From the NCBI GenBank assembly GCA_032718475.1, contig JAUCBJ010002871.1, forward strand, positions 1 to 58,439: a stretch of DNA of 58,439 nucleotides. Direction: 5' to 3'. A model generated the notes under the pieces. That model made no database searches. It was not told the origin of the DNA and saw only the letters and a program-made list of their open reading frames with translations. Both the position numbers and the translations under genes were made by a program. This document shows positions 31,985 to 44,678 of the stretch, one piece after another; within the stretch, counting starts at the first letter, position 1, and each line of letters starts with the position of its first letter. Source of the stretch: Nemertoderma westbladi. Its lineage: Eukaryota > Xenacoelomorpha > Nemertodermatida > Nemertodermatidae.

Positions 31985-32043
31985 GAATCAGACTAATCCT
32001 TTCGGCCTTTGAGGAAGCCTCGAAGAGGAGCCAAGACACGTCG

Positions 32044-34696
32044 TTGCAAGTTGCTGTAAAGACTTGGTTCCAATGGGTGAGTCTTAAAGTCCAAGGAACT
32101 ACACAATGGAAAGTTCAGCTAACTGAGTGCACGACCAAAGGAGAATCAACAGACGCTACCTTTTCTCAAGTGGAAAGCGAAGCTACATCCGAAAAACCTC
32201 AGAAGAAGGATGCTATTGACATCTATCTGTCGGATCAACGATTTATAGGTGACAAAGAGCTAAGGAGACGGCTAGCTGAACTTCATCCTAATAGTGAGGG
32301 AGCCAAATTTGTGTTGGACTCGTTAGATGCGGAAATATTAACCGCGGAGCAGGCTAAATTTGATAAAAGCATCCTCATGGTAATGGATCAAGAAGAACAA
32401 TTAAAGAAACGGCAAATAAAAGACCGAAAGTCAGCAGCAGCGGCGGAATCTGAAAGAAACGCAGCAGGAGAAAAGTGGCAGCGGCAGAGGCAGAGGCTGA
32501 AAGAAAGGCGTCAGCGGCAGCGGCAGCGGCAGAATCTGAAAGGAAAGCGGCAGTGACAGAAGCAGAACTGAAAGCTTCTGAAGCGACTACCCAACTAGAG
32601 CTGGAGAACCTTCAGGCGAAACACGATTACTTGAAGAAACGGAGGACAGCTGCTCAGATGCAGTTGCTAAGTAGATCTACTCCCAGGAGACAGGGATTTA
32701 CATCTTCTGATGAAGGCGATACAACCGATCCTGAAGGCAGAGGAAATAGATCTTGTTCCATCGGAAGTAGAAGAACGCCACACCGTCAGAAATTGCCTAA
32801 TTTGCCCCCAGCTGTGTGAAGGCAACTAGCTAGTGTAGACTTAGGTAATACAGAAACCACAGACCAAATTATTAGGGTAGACAGACTCCCTACTATAGTG
32901 GATGAGCCTGAAATAATTAGGCCTGTTCTCGAAGCCACCCCCTCTGTGATAGAGACCCCTGTACTTTCAGAACCTAACTCTAAATTCCCTTTGCACAGTA
33001 CTAAACTACCTGTGCACAGTAGAACAGCCCCTGAATCAATCCCGGTCCTGTACGCCGAGCGAGACATCAACGATTTGTCTCCCATTGTCCCTCGTCTACC
33101 CGCTACTATGTTGGCGGCTCCCGCTTCGGCGGTAGAGTGGGTGGATGAGGGACGGTGGGAGATGGGTCTCCTGCTCGACAGCTGAGGGAACATCGTATAT
33201 GTTCCTCCCAGCAGGTCCGGGAGTTGGAAGGGACTGTTCAGCAGTTAAAGGGAACAGTAAGAGAGGGTAGGTTAGAGTTGCAAGAAGTGCAGCAGAGTAT
33301 CGCGTTAGAACGCGATAAATTAGTAAATATACAATTGGGTATACCACCACCCCCTGTAACAATGTGTCAACCTGTTAGGTCTGAAGTATTTCATGCGCAA
33401 GGTGTGGAGCTTACACGCATCTATACTGCTAGTGAAGTAGAAACTCCTACAGTGGACCCTATTAAGGGTAATTATAAACCTGTTGATAATGATATTTCAT
33501 ATAGACCTGATCCTAATCCAAGAAATTTATATACCGATAATTCGATATTAAATAATACGATAGCCCAAGAAAGCTTTACGCGTCAAATGGCTAGAACCAA
33601 AGCCCGTCAAGCGGTAAAGGTGGGAGAGATCGTCAAGTTCAATGGAGATGAGATGAAATGGTTACCTTTTAATGAATATTATAAAGATAACATACAGAGT
33701 TCCATACTATCCCACAGAGAGAAACTTAGATTCCTCATCAAGTGCTTGGAAGGACCTCCCAAGTTAATGGCGTTAAAGTTTATTGGACATCCAAATGGAT
33801 TAAGACAAGTTTGGGAGACACTAAACATCAGGTATGGTAATAGGACTAACATAGCTAGGTATTTGTATGCGAAATTAGTAGCGCCTCAAAAGTTCCTTAG
33901 CAGCGGGATTATAGAGTTTTCCGATGAGATTCAGGAGATCTGTCGACAACTAGATTGCTTAGGTAAGTCTCATGAATATCAGAGTTCCATGGTTGTTGGA
34001 GCCGTAGCATCTACTTTGCCAAAGGGTGGAGTAGGTACTCGTTGGGACAAAAGAGTTCTCTATATGATGGACCAGCAACAAAGAGACCCTACCATGGCTG
34101 ATCTCATGTCATTCTTAAATGGAGAGGTAAGATTACAGCTCCTAAAGCAGTCCCGAGAGAAGACACCGGAGAACAAGTTGAGTGAAAAACCCGTTTCTAG
34201 GAGAAAGGTAACACCAGTGTGTTATACAGACGACGGCGAAAGCCAGACCTCCCACGAGGAGAACAGCGGGAAAGACACCGAAAGATCTTATTATGTCAAC
34301 AAAACACAGAAAGACGTAAGTAAATCTAAGTCTCGAACCAGTGACAGGAGAGAACAGGTAACAAAAACTCCTCCCACGTCTCCTAAGAGAATTCATAGAA
34401 GAAAGCCCGAAGAAAGAACAAGTGTGCCCAACACAACCCAAGTTAAGGTAAGTAACATCAAACCCAAATGTGCATTGTGCGACGGGCCCCATCGCTTGAG
34501 TGGATGTGATGAATTCTTGAAGAAATCCCTAAAGGATAGACGTGATGTCATGTGGGATAAGCGGTTGTGTTATAATTGTCTCAGACAAGGACACCAAGGC
34601 GGACCTGTTACTCAGACACGAGGTGCGCTAAGTGCGGCGCGAAACATCACATCTTGCTGCACACAGAATTTGATAGAACCCGCACGAGTCAGGTAA
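32044..34696 (+). pseudogene. Gag of B: coiled coil, capsid region and zinc knuckles (broken)
   Basis: Follows the A polyprotein through DAIDIYLSDQRF, the Ala/Glu/Arg coiled coil (to about 32570), the Pro-rich region, the capsid region (KFNGDEMKWLPFNEYY at about 33640) and the first knuckles (CALCDGPHRLSGC, CYNCLRQGH). Breaks: frameshift near 32470-32550, a TGA at 32817-32819, a small insertion with frameshift near 33175-33215, and another frameshift at about 34600. The role would be RNA packaging and particle assembly. Confidence 0.8.
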
Positions 34697-35913
34697 GTGA
34701 GTCCGAACTACATGTCCAATTTAGTGATATGAACGACACTGACCACAGCACTGAGATGTAAGGATTCTACACGGACGAATTCTCCGACGAAAACGAATCC
34801 TGTTATATGATAAACACCACAGTGTATCGAGCGCTTACATATGAGACTGAAACCGATAACGAAGCGCAACTGACTATTCCGGATCAACCACCATCTTGGA
34901 AAGCGCCAACTTCCAACGGCGGAATCCGGGAATTCCCAGTGGTGCAGCTGAGAGTCCACGGGCTAGGTAAGAGTTTTATAGTAAACACCCTCCTTGACTC
35001 CGGCAGTACAAGTACATTCATCGACAAAGAACTAGCCAAAGACATCTTTGCTGGACAACCCAAGTTCCGAACTAAGTTGAACCTTTCAGGAATTATGCAG
35101 GTTTGGAAATCCACAGTAGCTACATAATATTATGTAGGTGCGTTGTCCACTCCCCAGGACAAACTAGGAGAACACAGCATAAGGTCAGTAAAAATGGTGG
35201 CGATAAAGAACTTTGCTACCAGCCAAGTGGAACCTTACAACTGGGATGAAGACCATTTTACCCAGCAGCATGATATCCCTAGATTCCACACCGACTACCC
35301 CGGGGTACAGATATTGATCGGCCAAAATGCGCATGAGGCGCTAGAGACATTAGAAAAACGGCCTGCTCGACCGCAACCATTACAAACATATGTGGGAAGA
35401 ACGAGAGTAGGTTGGTACCTCACTGGACCTTCCCGTAGAACACTCATGGAAAGACTACCTAACGAAAAAATACATCAGGTGAGTGAATGGGAAGAAGAAA
35501 TCCGTGAGGGAGAAACCACAACTGAGGGAATACCATACTCCTCAGATAATGACGATATTAACCAATTATTCGACGAGGAAAATACAATCGACCTCCTCAC
35601 CGAAAATGAAACTTGGCGAAACCAAGTAAACCTGTGCCATCTCATCAATCATGGCGGACAATTCAACTACAACGACGAATTAAATGAGGTGATAGATCGA
35701 TACAACAATAAGATTCGCGATGAACACGCCGTACGATTCTTTACTCAAGAAGCAGTCGAACCTAATTCCTACGACAAGGCCCTGTCCGTCGAGGAAGAGA
35801 GAGCCAAGCAGATTCAGGAAACGACTACCCGTTTTCTTAAAGATCAAGGTCGTTATGAGATTGGTCTTCCGTTCCGACGGCGAGAACCCAACTTTATCAA
35901 TAACAACCCTTAG
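34576..35913 (+). pseudogene. Retroviral-type aspartic protease and DUF1758 region of B
   Basis: One frame with stops at 34761 (GAA to TAA, compared with A) and 35127. It carries the last knuckle (CAKCGAKHHILLH), the protease active site DSGSTSTF (DSGS at 34996-35007, DSGS in A too), and the conserved IRSVKMVAIKNFATSQ and GVQILIGQNAHEALE blocks. It then enters the pol linker (SSDNDDINQLFDEENTIDLL) at the point where A is deleted. A one-base shift near 35905-35915 separates it from RT. Confidence 0.8.
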
Positions 35914-38816
35914 CAGAAAAGAGAATCGCGCAACTACATCGGCGTCTTACGGCAAATGCTTCAGCTAAGGAAATGTATAAGACCCAGCTGAAGAAATTTA
36001 TCGACAAGGGATATGTGGAGCGAGTACCGGAAGAAACACCCATCACAGAGAGAACGTATTATCTAACACATCATTACGTTCCCAAACCCGGTAAACCCAA
36101 CGAAGTCCTGGTAGTGTTTGACGGCTCCGCCCTTTATATGGGCCAATCCCTGAACTCCGAATTGTTGCCGGGACCCAACTTACTCCAATCCTTGTTGGGA
36201 ATACTATTAAGATTACGGCAATATTCTATCGCTTTCGCTTCGGATATAGAAGGCATGTTCTTACAAGTCAAGGCGCTGGATAGGGATCGAGACAGCCTAC
36301 GATTTCTGTGATGGCCTGAAGGAGACCTCAACCAAAAACCTGTGGAGTACTGGATGACCATCCAGGCTTTCGGGATCATCTCGAGCCCCTCGAACGCTTG
36401 TTCAGTAGTGCGCACCACTGCTGATGACAACCGAGACGCCTTCTCTAAAGCAGTTATCGACAACATCAAACGGGATATATACATGGACGACAATTTAAAG
36501 TCCCTCCCATCGGTGGAAGAAGCCATTGATGTTGCCAAGGGAATGGTAGAGTGTTTGCGACGCGGTGGATTTCGACTAACCAAATTCACTAGTAACTCCC
36601 GTGAGTTTCTGGAATCGATCCCGGTAGAAGACCGAGGTGTTAAAGATCTGGACCTGATCAAGGATGATCTTCCGGAAACCAAGACGCTTGGTTTGAAATG
36701 GGACACGGAGAGAGATATCATGTTTTTCCAGCTAAAACAGCGAGATAATCCAGTTCGAACTAAACGGATTTGTCTAAGTATCCTGAGCACTTATTTCGAT
36801 CCATTGGGATTTATTAGCCCAGTTATATTGGTTGCTCGGAGCTTAGTGCAACAAATGTGGCTTGAAAACCACTCGTGGGACGATCCACTTAAGGGAGAAC
36901 TGCTAAAGAAGTGGATGAAATGGGAAGATTCTCTACCTTCCATCGAGAACTTTATTATTTCCCGTTCATATTTTGGTCACGTTCTCCCCACGTATTCCTA
37001 TCAACTCCATGTGTTTGGAGACGCCAGCGATATGGGAATAGGTATAGTAGCCTACCTGAGGGTTGAAACTCCGGATGGAATTAAAGTTGCCTTGGTTACC
37101 TCTAAGGCCTTGATAAACAACAAACTACGAGTTCCTCGAGCGGAGTTAAACGCGGCTCTATACGCTACAGCCATCGGCCGGAATGTAACCGAACAGATCG
37201 ACTATCCACTGGAGAAAACTGTCTATTGGACCGATGCTTTACTCGTTTTGGAGTATATAACCAATGAAGTCTGTCAGTTCAGCGTCTTCGTTACCAACAG
37301 AGTAGCCATTATACTTAGTCGCACTAATGTAGATCAATGGAGACATTGCCCTGGGACGATTAATCCAGCCGACATCGCCTCCAGAGGAGCAACTCCTCAA
37401 GAACTGATAGATACTCCAGACTGGTTAGGTGGACCCGACTTCCTAAGTAAAGAAGAGGATGAATGGCCTCCTCATCTCACCACGGCTGAGATTAGACAAG
37501 CCAAGGGAGCGGAGAAAGTCAAACCCAAAACCCGGACGAGTAAATCAAAGTTATTTAAACCCGTGATAGATCTGTCTGTACTACACATCTCCAGGGACGA
37601 CGCTGTGGATCTAAACTCCCCCTCCACCAATAAATCTGTTGTAGAAATCAGAGAAAGAGACTGGAAATCTGGAACACCAGACATCTCGCAGGGACTCTCA
37701 CCTCTCCTGCAGAGAGCGATAAATCACTATAGCTCCTGGAATCGGCTTTGTAAGGCTGTCGTGTATTTGAAGCGATGCTTCCATCATCACTACTCCAGGA
37801 CGAAGATCGCTAGTGATACCACTCCACTGACATCCGTGCAGGTCCATGCTATTAAAGATCTTCCCAAATATAAAGTATAGGATAGGTTTCTGACGGAAAA
37901 GATCAGTTATCAAGAGCATGAAGAAACCAATAAGCAGATACTGATACTCCTGCAATGCTATGAAGATTCCGATAAATATTTCCTGTTGTTGAGAAATCCA
38001 CAGACGCGCTTAAGGGATCGTTTCTCTAGCACAATGATAGATGGGTTAATACGTGTTGGAGGGAGACTAACTAATGCGCCATTATCCTTTGACACTAAGT
38101 TTCCCATACTCATTAGAAATCTTGAAATACAAATCAAGATGATTGTAGATGTTCACAGTAGGCTTTACCATGCTGGTAGAGAACGAGTTCTTAGCGAAAT
38201 TCGAACTCGCTATTATTTTCATAAACCCCGTAGAGCTCTGAACCAAGTTCTTAGGAACTGTATACCCTGTAGGAAAGCATTTAGCAGGCCTTTAACACAG
38301 CGAGAGGCAGAATTACCTAGGGAACGAGTAAGCTTCTATGAACCACCCTTTACTAATACTGGTGTGGATTTATTTGGCCCTATTGAAGTATATCGTGCTA
38401 GGACTATAGTCAAGCGATGGTGTGTCATCTTTGTCTGTATGACTTGTAGAGCGATCCATCTAGATATGGTGAACGATCTATCTACCAACAGCTTCATACT
38501 GAGTTTACGCCGACAGATCGCTCGCTTTGGAACTAGCAACACGATGAGATCTGATAAGGGAACGAACTTCATTGGCGCCAATAATGAGATCAAGGCTTAT
38601 GTTAAAGATTGGAACCAAAGACAGGTGGACGATCAGCTAAGGGTAACAGCATCTAGCTGGACCTTCAACGCCGCCGACGCCCCTTGGTGGGGAGGAAGTT
38701 GGGAGAGATTAATAAGGAGCGTGAAGACCGCATTTCACTTTATAGTGCCTTGCCGCGCGTATCTCACCGACGAACTTTTGCGGACTGTTAATGGAAGAAA
38801 TCGCCGCCTATCTTAA
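35914..38816 (+). pseudogene. Reverse transcriptase, RNase H and integrase of B (BEL/Pao pol)
   Basis: One frame after the shift, with two stops (TGA 36309-36311, TAG 37878-37880). RT: KKFIDKGYVERVP, VVFDGSA, ASDIEGMFLQVK, then catalytic YMDD at 36480-36491. RNase H: HVFGDASDMGIG, VPRAELNAALYA, YWTDALLVLEYI, DQWRHCPGTINPADIASRG. Integrase: an HHCC-like zinc region (RLYHAGRERVLSEI, RNCIPCRK), then catalytic residues in GVDLFGPIE, RSDKGTNFIGA and SWERLIRSVK. The second motif has Lys where SDNG is usual. Order and motifs are typical of BEL/Pao. The stops make this copy nonfunctional. Confidence 0.9.
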
Positions 38817-39192
38817 CGAGAGACCGCTTATGCCAGTCTCATCGAGTCCCGACTCCCTAGAAGCGCTAACACCCGCGCATTTCCTACTGAAGAAACCTGT
38901 AGCCATGCTCCCACAATCGGAAATCACGGACGGAGACGAATACTGCCGACAAACTTGGCAACTTATGCAGTTATTATCCCGTCGTTTCGCTGACCATTTC
39001 GAAAAACATTATCTGCCTACGCTACAACTTCGAACCAAGTGGTTTGCGCAGCAAGAAAACGTCAGCGCCGGAGACATGGTCCTTATTGTGGAATCAGATC
39101 TTCCACGTAAGCAGTGGCTGACAGGTCGTATCATCGAGACTCATATATCCGATGATGGTTTAGTGCGATCGGTAGAACTCGTTGTCATTTGA
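38791..39192 (+). pseudogene. C-terminal domain of BEL/Pao integrase (DUF5641-like), element B
   Basis: Continues the integrase after a frameshift: YLNERPLMPVSSSPDSLEAL, LTPAHFLLKKP, RTKWFAQQENVSAGDMVLI, LPRKQWLTGRI. A similar domain ends the locus C integrase at 21329. The stop at 39190-39192 is followed by CCGGAAACTATGGAAGGCAA, which A retains at its second deletion junction. Confidence 0.85.
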
Positions 39193-40378
39193 AGTAACTT
39201 TAAGAAACCTGGAATTGTATTCGAAACACAACAATTCAATTGCCCAGTTGGTCGTTTATGTTTACTGGAAAGAGACAGAGAACTATCCGGAAACTATGGA
39301 AGGCAAGATACTCTTACCACGACCACCTCCCTAATCCAACAAACATCTAGGGACTCCCCAACGTAACAGCGTCTGGAGTGGGTGTGTGACTACATTATTT
39401 TATATTTGTTTTATTATTTTTATATTTATGTATGTATTATTATGTAATTTTATTATAATCGTTTTCTTTAATTTTATTCAGTAGAATGTTATTTTAGCGA
39501 TTATTTAGTAGATTAGTGCAATATATATACTCGTGTTTATTACTTAATTACTTAACATTATATATTTAGTGCAATGGCGAGAAATAATTCTTTTATTTTT
39601 CCTTACTGTCCGTATTATATTATAAATGCGTGATTACAGTAAGATGAAATATCCGTACTTATTAAAGTACAATAAAGCTCCTACTATACTCAATTATTAT
39701 TGGTAAGTAAAGTATTAGGAATGCAAAGTTCAGATCCTCGTGTCTCGGCTAAACAAAGCTCTGGGTAGACCTTGAAAACGACTTGCCTCTTCTCACTGAC
39801 ATTGCTTCTTGCAATATTGCTTTCATACCGTATATTAAATAATACATATAGTAGCGTGATGTCCCTTTAACAGTAGCGTCGAATGCAAAATAAATCTGTT
39901 AAACCCTTTGACCATCTGTAATTCTAGTCGATTAAGATATCGCGGCACCCACCGATATACTTGAAAGACAAAATTCTAGAATCAGTGGTTAACGTCCCCA
40001 GACAAGTTCTGGAATAATTCGGTGCCCATCTTTAATATTAAATAATAAAATTTACGGGAATAAATTTAAATTCATATCCTCTCATAAATTTGATAAATTG
40101 TCATTTTATACAATTTATAACATTACCAAAATTCCATTAATTAATAGATCATGGGAGCGGAGATTCACCCTATTAAATATATTAGTGTGAGAAAATCTCC
40201 AATATATAGTCAATAGCCGATAAAATTCATAAAATCATGTATAAAGGGGAATATTGACAATTAAAGAATTACTATTTGAATAGCATCCCAGATCTGTATG
40301 CATGAGAATTACCCTAATTCTACTGTTAGCTTTCCATAATGTCTACATAGCAACAACCACGCTAGAATTAGAAGCGAG
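39193..40378 (+). other. Noncoding region after pol, element B
   Basis: No gene. Aligns by eye with 12782-11630 of A, with good matches such as GATCCTCGTGTCTCGGCTAA and CGCGGCACCCACCGATATAC. B lacks one unit of the duplication seen in A. Confidence 0.6.
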
Positions 40379-40382
40379 TTAA

Positions 40383-41953
40383 CCCTATTAGTACCGGGCT
40401 ATAAAATGTTGTACAAATACCGGGGGGGGGGGGGGGTCATATTGACCCCCCCCCCCCCCCTCTAAAATCTACAAATTTTTACGAAAACGTCTGATTTTTT
40501 GTTTGTACGTAGGTATCACTAGTCAGGATACGACCGAAAAAAAAAATTTTCGAAAAAATGTACTGGGGTGGTTATATTGCAGCACCAAAATTACAAGTAG
40601 TGCACAATTTTCAGAAAATTTGAAACTTACATTTTTCGTCTAATAGTTTTTCAATACAGGTTTTCTGGGGCGCAAAATACATTGGAAAATATTTAAAAAT
40701 GATTTGATTACTATAAATGGCTGTTTAGTCCTCTCTGCGTCGGAAAAAAATGAAAAAAACAAGTAACCAGCACTTTTCAGTTAGAACACAAAATTTTTAA
40801 TTCACTTATACGATGCTATAAATTCACATTTTCAGGTTTTCTAGGGCGCTGATTCTAATGGAATACATTTCTAAAATGCCCCATCATTGCTACTTGTATT
40901 TTTCGACGTAATTTGGCAAATTTTGGTGCTAGGACCAAATTTCGTACCCATCACCAAAAAGTACAAGTTTGCGATGTCCAGTGCTGTTTTTATTGATTCC
41001 ATCGGATTCAGGACCCTCATAAACCCTATAACGCAATAAACAAGATGATACTATCTACTGATCAATTTGCTTATTTTCCAAAATTTGGTGCTGGCACAAC
41101 AATTTTCACCCACCGGCGAAAAATAACAAGTTTGAAAACTCTCATGAAATTTTTACTGATTCCATTGAATTCAGAACCCTCACAAACCCGTATAACGCAA
41201 GAAACAAGGTGACACAATCAATTTATATATTTGATGGTTTTCAAAATTTGGTGCTAGCACCACATTTTGCACCCACTTCCGAAAAATACAAGTTTGAGAT
41301 GCCTAGATCGAAAAATATATATTCCATTCAATTCAGAATAGCCATAAACCTCTAAAACGCAAGAAATAAATTGTCACAAACAATTTTATCAATTGAATGG
41401 ATTTTCAAAATTTTGTGCTAGCACCAAAATTTGCACCCACCACCGAAAAAAACAAGTTTGATACGCTTGGTGCAACTCGTATATATTTCATCGAAACCAG
41501 AACCCCAAAAAACCCCAATTGCGTAAAAAACAAGTTTCACACAATCAATTTACAAAATTGACATATTTCAAAATTTGGTGCTGGCACCAAAAATTGGCAC
41601 CCGCCGAAAAAAACAAGTTTGAAATTTCTAAATCAATTTATATGAATTCCATCCAATTTCTAACTCCAAAAAACCGGTGTAAATCAATAATAGAGATGTT
41701 ACAATTCATATTTAATGAAATGTAATTTTCAAAAAACGTCTCAAAAAAAGTGCCAAAAGTAGGGTTAAAAAATGGTGCAATAACTCGAAAACTACCCAAT
41801 ATTTTTAAAAACGGTTTTCACTACTAGGAAGACAATAGATTTTTAGGAAAAGTCATAGAATTTCAGATTCCCAACTGCGTTTGTTTCAGAATTATAATAA
41901 AAAAACCACGGGAGGGATCATATTGACCCCCCCCCCCCCCGGGTTTAATAGGG
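40383..41953 (-). mobile_element. piggyBac-type nonautonomous element P2
   Basis: 1571 bp between TTAA duplications (40379-40382, 41954-41957), with the same CCCTATTA ends as P1 but inverted relative to it. The A site (GAAGCAAGTTAAAAGAACAA) is empty. It is about 500 bp longer than P1 because it holds more copies of the internal block around TTTGGTGCTAGCACCAAA and CACCGAAAAA. The same G-run/C-run hairpins lie near both ends. No transposase. Confidence 0.85.
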
Positions 41954-41957
41954 TTAA

Positions 41958-42417
41958 AAGAACAATAGAAAACTTGCCCCATTGAATAGCATACGGAATA
42001 AATAGCACACTACTAGTATCCAGGGATACATAATAATAACGTGGCATTCTGGAAGGCACTTGACTAACGGACAAATGGCCCGAATGTGTACAATTTGTAA
42101 CAGTTGTGTGGAATTTGTGTGTTTATAGGTGAATGTTACTACTAAAGTGTGTTTACAGTAGCGAGTCGCAGTTGTGAAAGTAGCCCTACCTCTGTAGCAA
42201 GAGCCTGAAGTAAAGCTAAGCCCTTGGGACGGACAGTGGAGTGACTCGCGCTGGTTGTTGTTGTCGTTGTGTAGCTACTACGTTGGCGAGAGGCACAGCG
42301 ACGACAGTACATCAACGCTGAGGATCTTGCGCTGTCCGGGGGCATTGAGGGGGAGGCAGAGACGACCGCTAGCCTAATTATAATTAATTATAATATCGAT
42401 AAACTCATATAGCAGCT
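41958..42417 (+). other. Region just upstream of the env-position frame, element B
   Basis: Well conserved with 11620-11156 of A. AACTCATATAGCAGCTATG precedes the ATG. A has AACTCAGATAGCAGATATG. The TAG-CAG before ATG could be a splice acceptor for a spliced mRNA, but there is no good pyrimidine tract. Confidence 0.5.
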
Positions 42418-44450
42418 ATGACTGAATTGATAGAAGATGATCTTGGTATCAGGGAGCGATATACCCTACCATTGCAAGCGTTTGTTGATAGTTTAATACG
42501 CGGCGACGCTAGTCAACCCACTACGGAGGACGATGGCCGTTATATCGAACCGCCAATGTCAAAGGAACAGCTCACGCGTGAATTGGACTATAGAAAATTC
42601 ACCACTCGCTATACGCATCGTAATGGTACGTATATGGACTTCTTAACTACTGGCCATCCTATCGATTTACATGATACGGACGATGTAGACACCGAAAGGG
42701 AAATGATCCTATTTAAATATCATACCCAGCGGAGTCGGAACGAAAAACTGAAATCAAACACGAAAAATTATATTCGAAATCGACTCGAAAGAGAAGACGT
42801 TAAAGAACCGGATAAACGCAGTGACTTCAACGTATATTTGGAATTCTTGAGAGAAACATGATAAAACTGGAGAAAGATCACTTGCGTTTCCACTAAAAGA
42901 CGTGCATCTTTGGTATTATTACGATGAATGCCCTAGACCCAACCAACACACGGAAAGACATAAACATCCGTGGAGACGTTGCGCTAAACACAGTTTTACT
43001 CGCTATACTTACGGGAGTTTCGAGCGAAACTTGTTGGATGGATCACCTACGCTCGCTCGACTCAAACGATCCTTAAATAAACCGATGATCAGAGTTCTGG
43101 AATACTCGGTCAGACCTCCTCATTCCCTGGTGAGACCTCAGACTCTTGATCCTAATAGTCTCACGGATCCTCCCAAACTGTACTCACTGTTCAAGGATCT
43201 AGTGTTACCCGAACAATTAATCGGTGGCACTCTGATAGTGGGCTCTCTAGATATTCGCCCATCCTACCTAGCCGGATTGGGACGCGGACATTTAATATCG
43301 CCGTTCAGCCCGTATAATCGTCCCGGTTTAACCCCGATACAACCCATCACCGAAGTCAAGGAGAGCGTTGTACGAAACGCGTTAGACGCTATTCGGCAAA
43401 AGATTGGAAAAGGAACTTGTTTAAATAAACCTAAATTGCAGCAGCAAGTCTAAGCAGTAAAGGAATTGGCCTTACCCCAGTTCGATCGAGAAATCCAGAA
43501 CCTCGAGGAAGACATCGAACTTGGACGAACCTATTCTCTGCAAAAGTTTTTGGACAAACGCTTCCAACGACAAGCGGAGGAAAATCACCTCGAGGAGAAG
43601 CATATCGAAATGGATGAGAGAGAAGAAGCAGCTTTAGCCTAGCCAGAAGCTCAAATCCTTATGACTGATCTCTATTCCAAAACCATTATTCATCCTTCAA
43701 TGGTTCCCATTTCGGAGACAAACTCTTCGCCACGGTACAACCCCAACCGGTTGATATCAACCTAAGATCTCGAGATCTTATCGCTGACGCTCCTATGTTA
43801 CAACATCCGCCAATCGAGGCTGCTCGTGTCGACGGTATACTCGTTGAACCTCCGGACAATCGAGCGGATCTTGTCCGTCGTATGGTACATGAGGTCAATC
43901 TACGCGCTAGACCTTTACCGAACTCATTTTATGGGATCAAAGACCACCCTTATTATGTCAATTTAATTCAATATTATATGGTGATACCGGAAACTCTTGC
44001 ATACAGTTTAAAGTTTCTCCCATTGATAAATCACGCGGTGACTTGTTCATAAACTCGCATCCAGAGTTTTAAGAAGTTCATAGACAACCATATGAATATA
44101 AAGCCAGAGAAAACGAGTTGGAAAGAACCATCAAACCGAGGAAATTTCTCACTACTCACGGTCCACCTACCGCTCTCGTGCAAACGACCCGTCAGGGACC
44201 AGTAAGAGCTGCTGTCTTGAAATGCGTTCTAAAGGTTGTTCGACCTTGTTCCACTGAGGTTGATATTGATCAACCGAGTACCTCGACCGGCGGATGCACC
44301 GACCGTAACCCTAAACATTCCGATGCAATTGTATTGCACCCCTCACCCAGGAGTTATAGCCCTCCTAGTAAAGTGGCTCGCCCCAAAGAGAAAAGTACTC
44401 TTGCTAGCCTCAAAAAACTTTGTAAACGCTGTTCACGTAAGAAGGACTAA
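42418..44450 (+). pseudogene. Env-position protein of element B (broken)
   Basis: Starts with MTELIEDDLGIRERYTLPLQ as in A. The first frame runs to 42861. Others follow: 42902-43762 with stops at 43453 and 43642, then about 43795-44052 and 44118-44450. Segments include SLDIRPSYLAGLGRGHLISP, a charged helix (RQAEENHLEEKHIEMDEREE), GIKDHPYYVNLIQYYMVIPE and a basic end (LKKLCKRCSRKKD). No signal peptide, fusion peptide or membrane anchor is visible, and the A-type CCHC knuckles are not found here. Total about 2 kb. It shares only its first 150 or so residues clearly with A, so the rest may have been exchanged or lost. Function unknown. Confidence 0.55.
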
Positions 44451-44678
44451 CTGTTTAGAGTATTTTTATATTTTAGAAACTGTGATTTTTTATATTTTAT
44501 AGAATTAAATCCATTTTCTGGGAGCGGTGTAAAAGCTTTTGCGGACATAACAAGTCATTTTTTCCCCGTAATGTACCGTGTAGGTGCTTTAGCGGACATA
44601 ACAAGTCATTTTTGCCGCAATGCGCATAATACTCTAAAAGATTGGAGCTCAGATGACGAAATCTGTCAGCTGATTTCC
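44451..44678 (+). other. Stretch before the 3' LTR of B, with a 52-bp repeat
   Basis: GCGGACATAACAAGTCATTT occurs twice (about 44541 and 44592). No polypurine tract is evident directly before the LTR. Confidence 0.5.

Noticed and set aside
36300-37880. Alternative genetic code, suggested by in-frame TGA and TAG in pol
   Set aside because: B has many other lesions (frameshifts, TAA), and A and the LINE frames read normally with the standard code.
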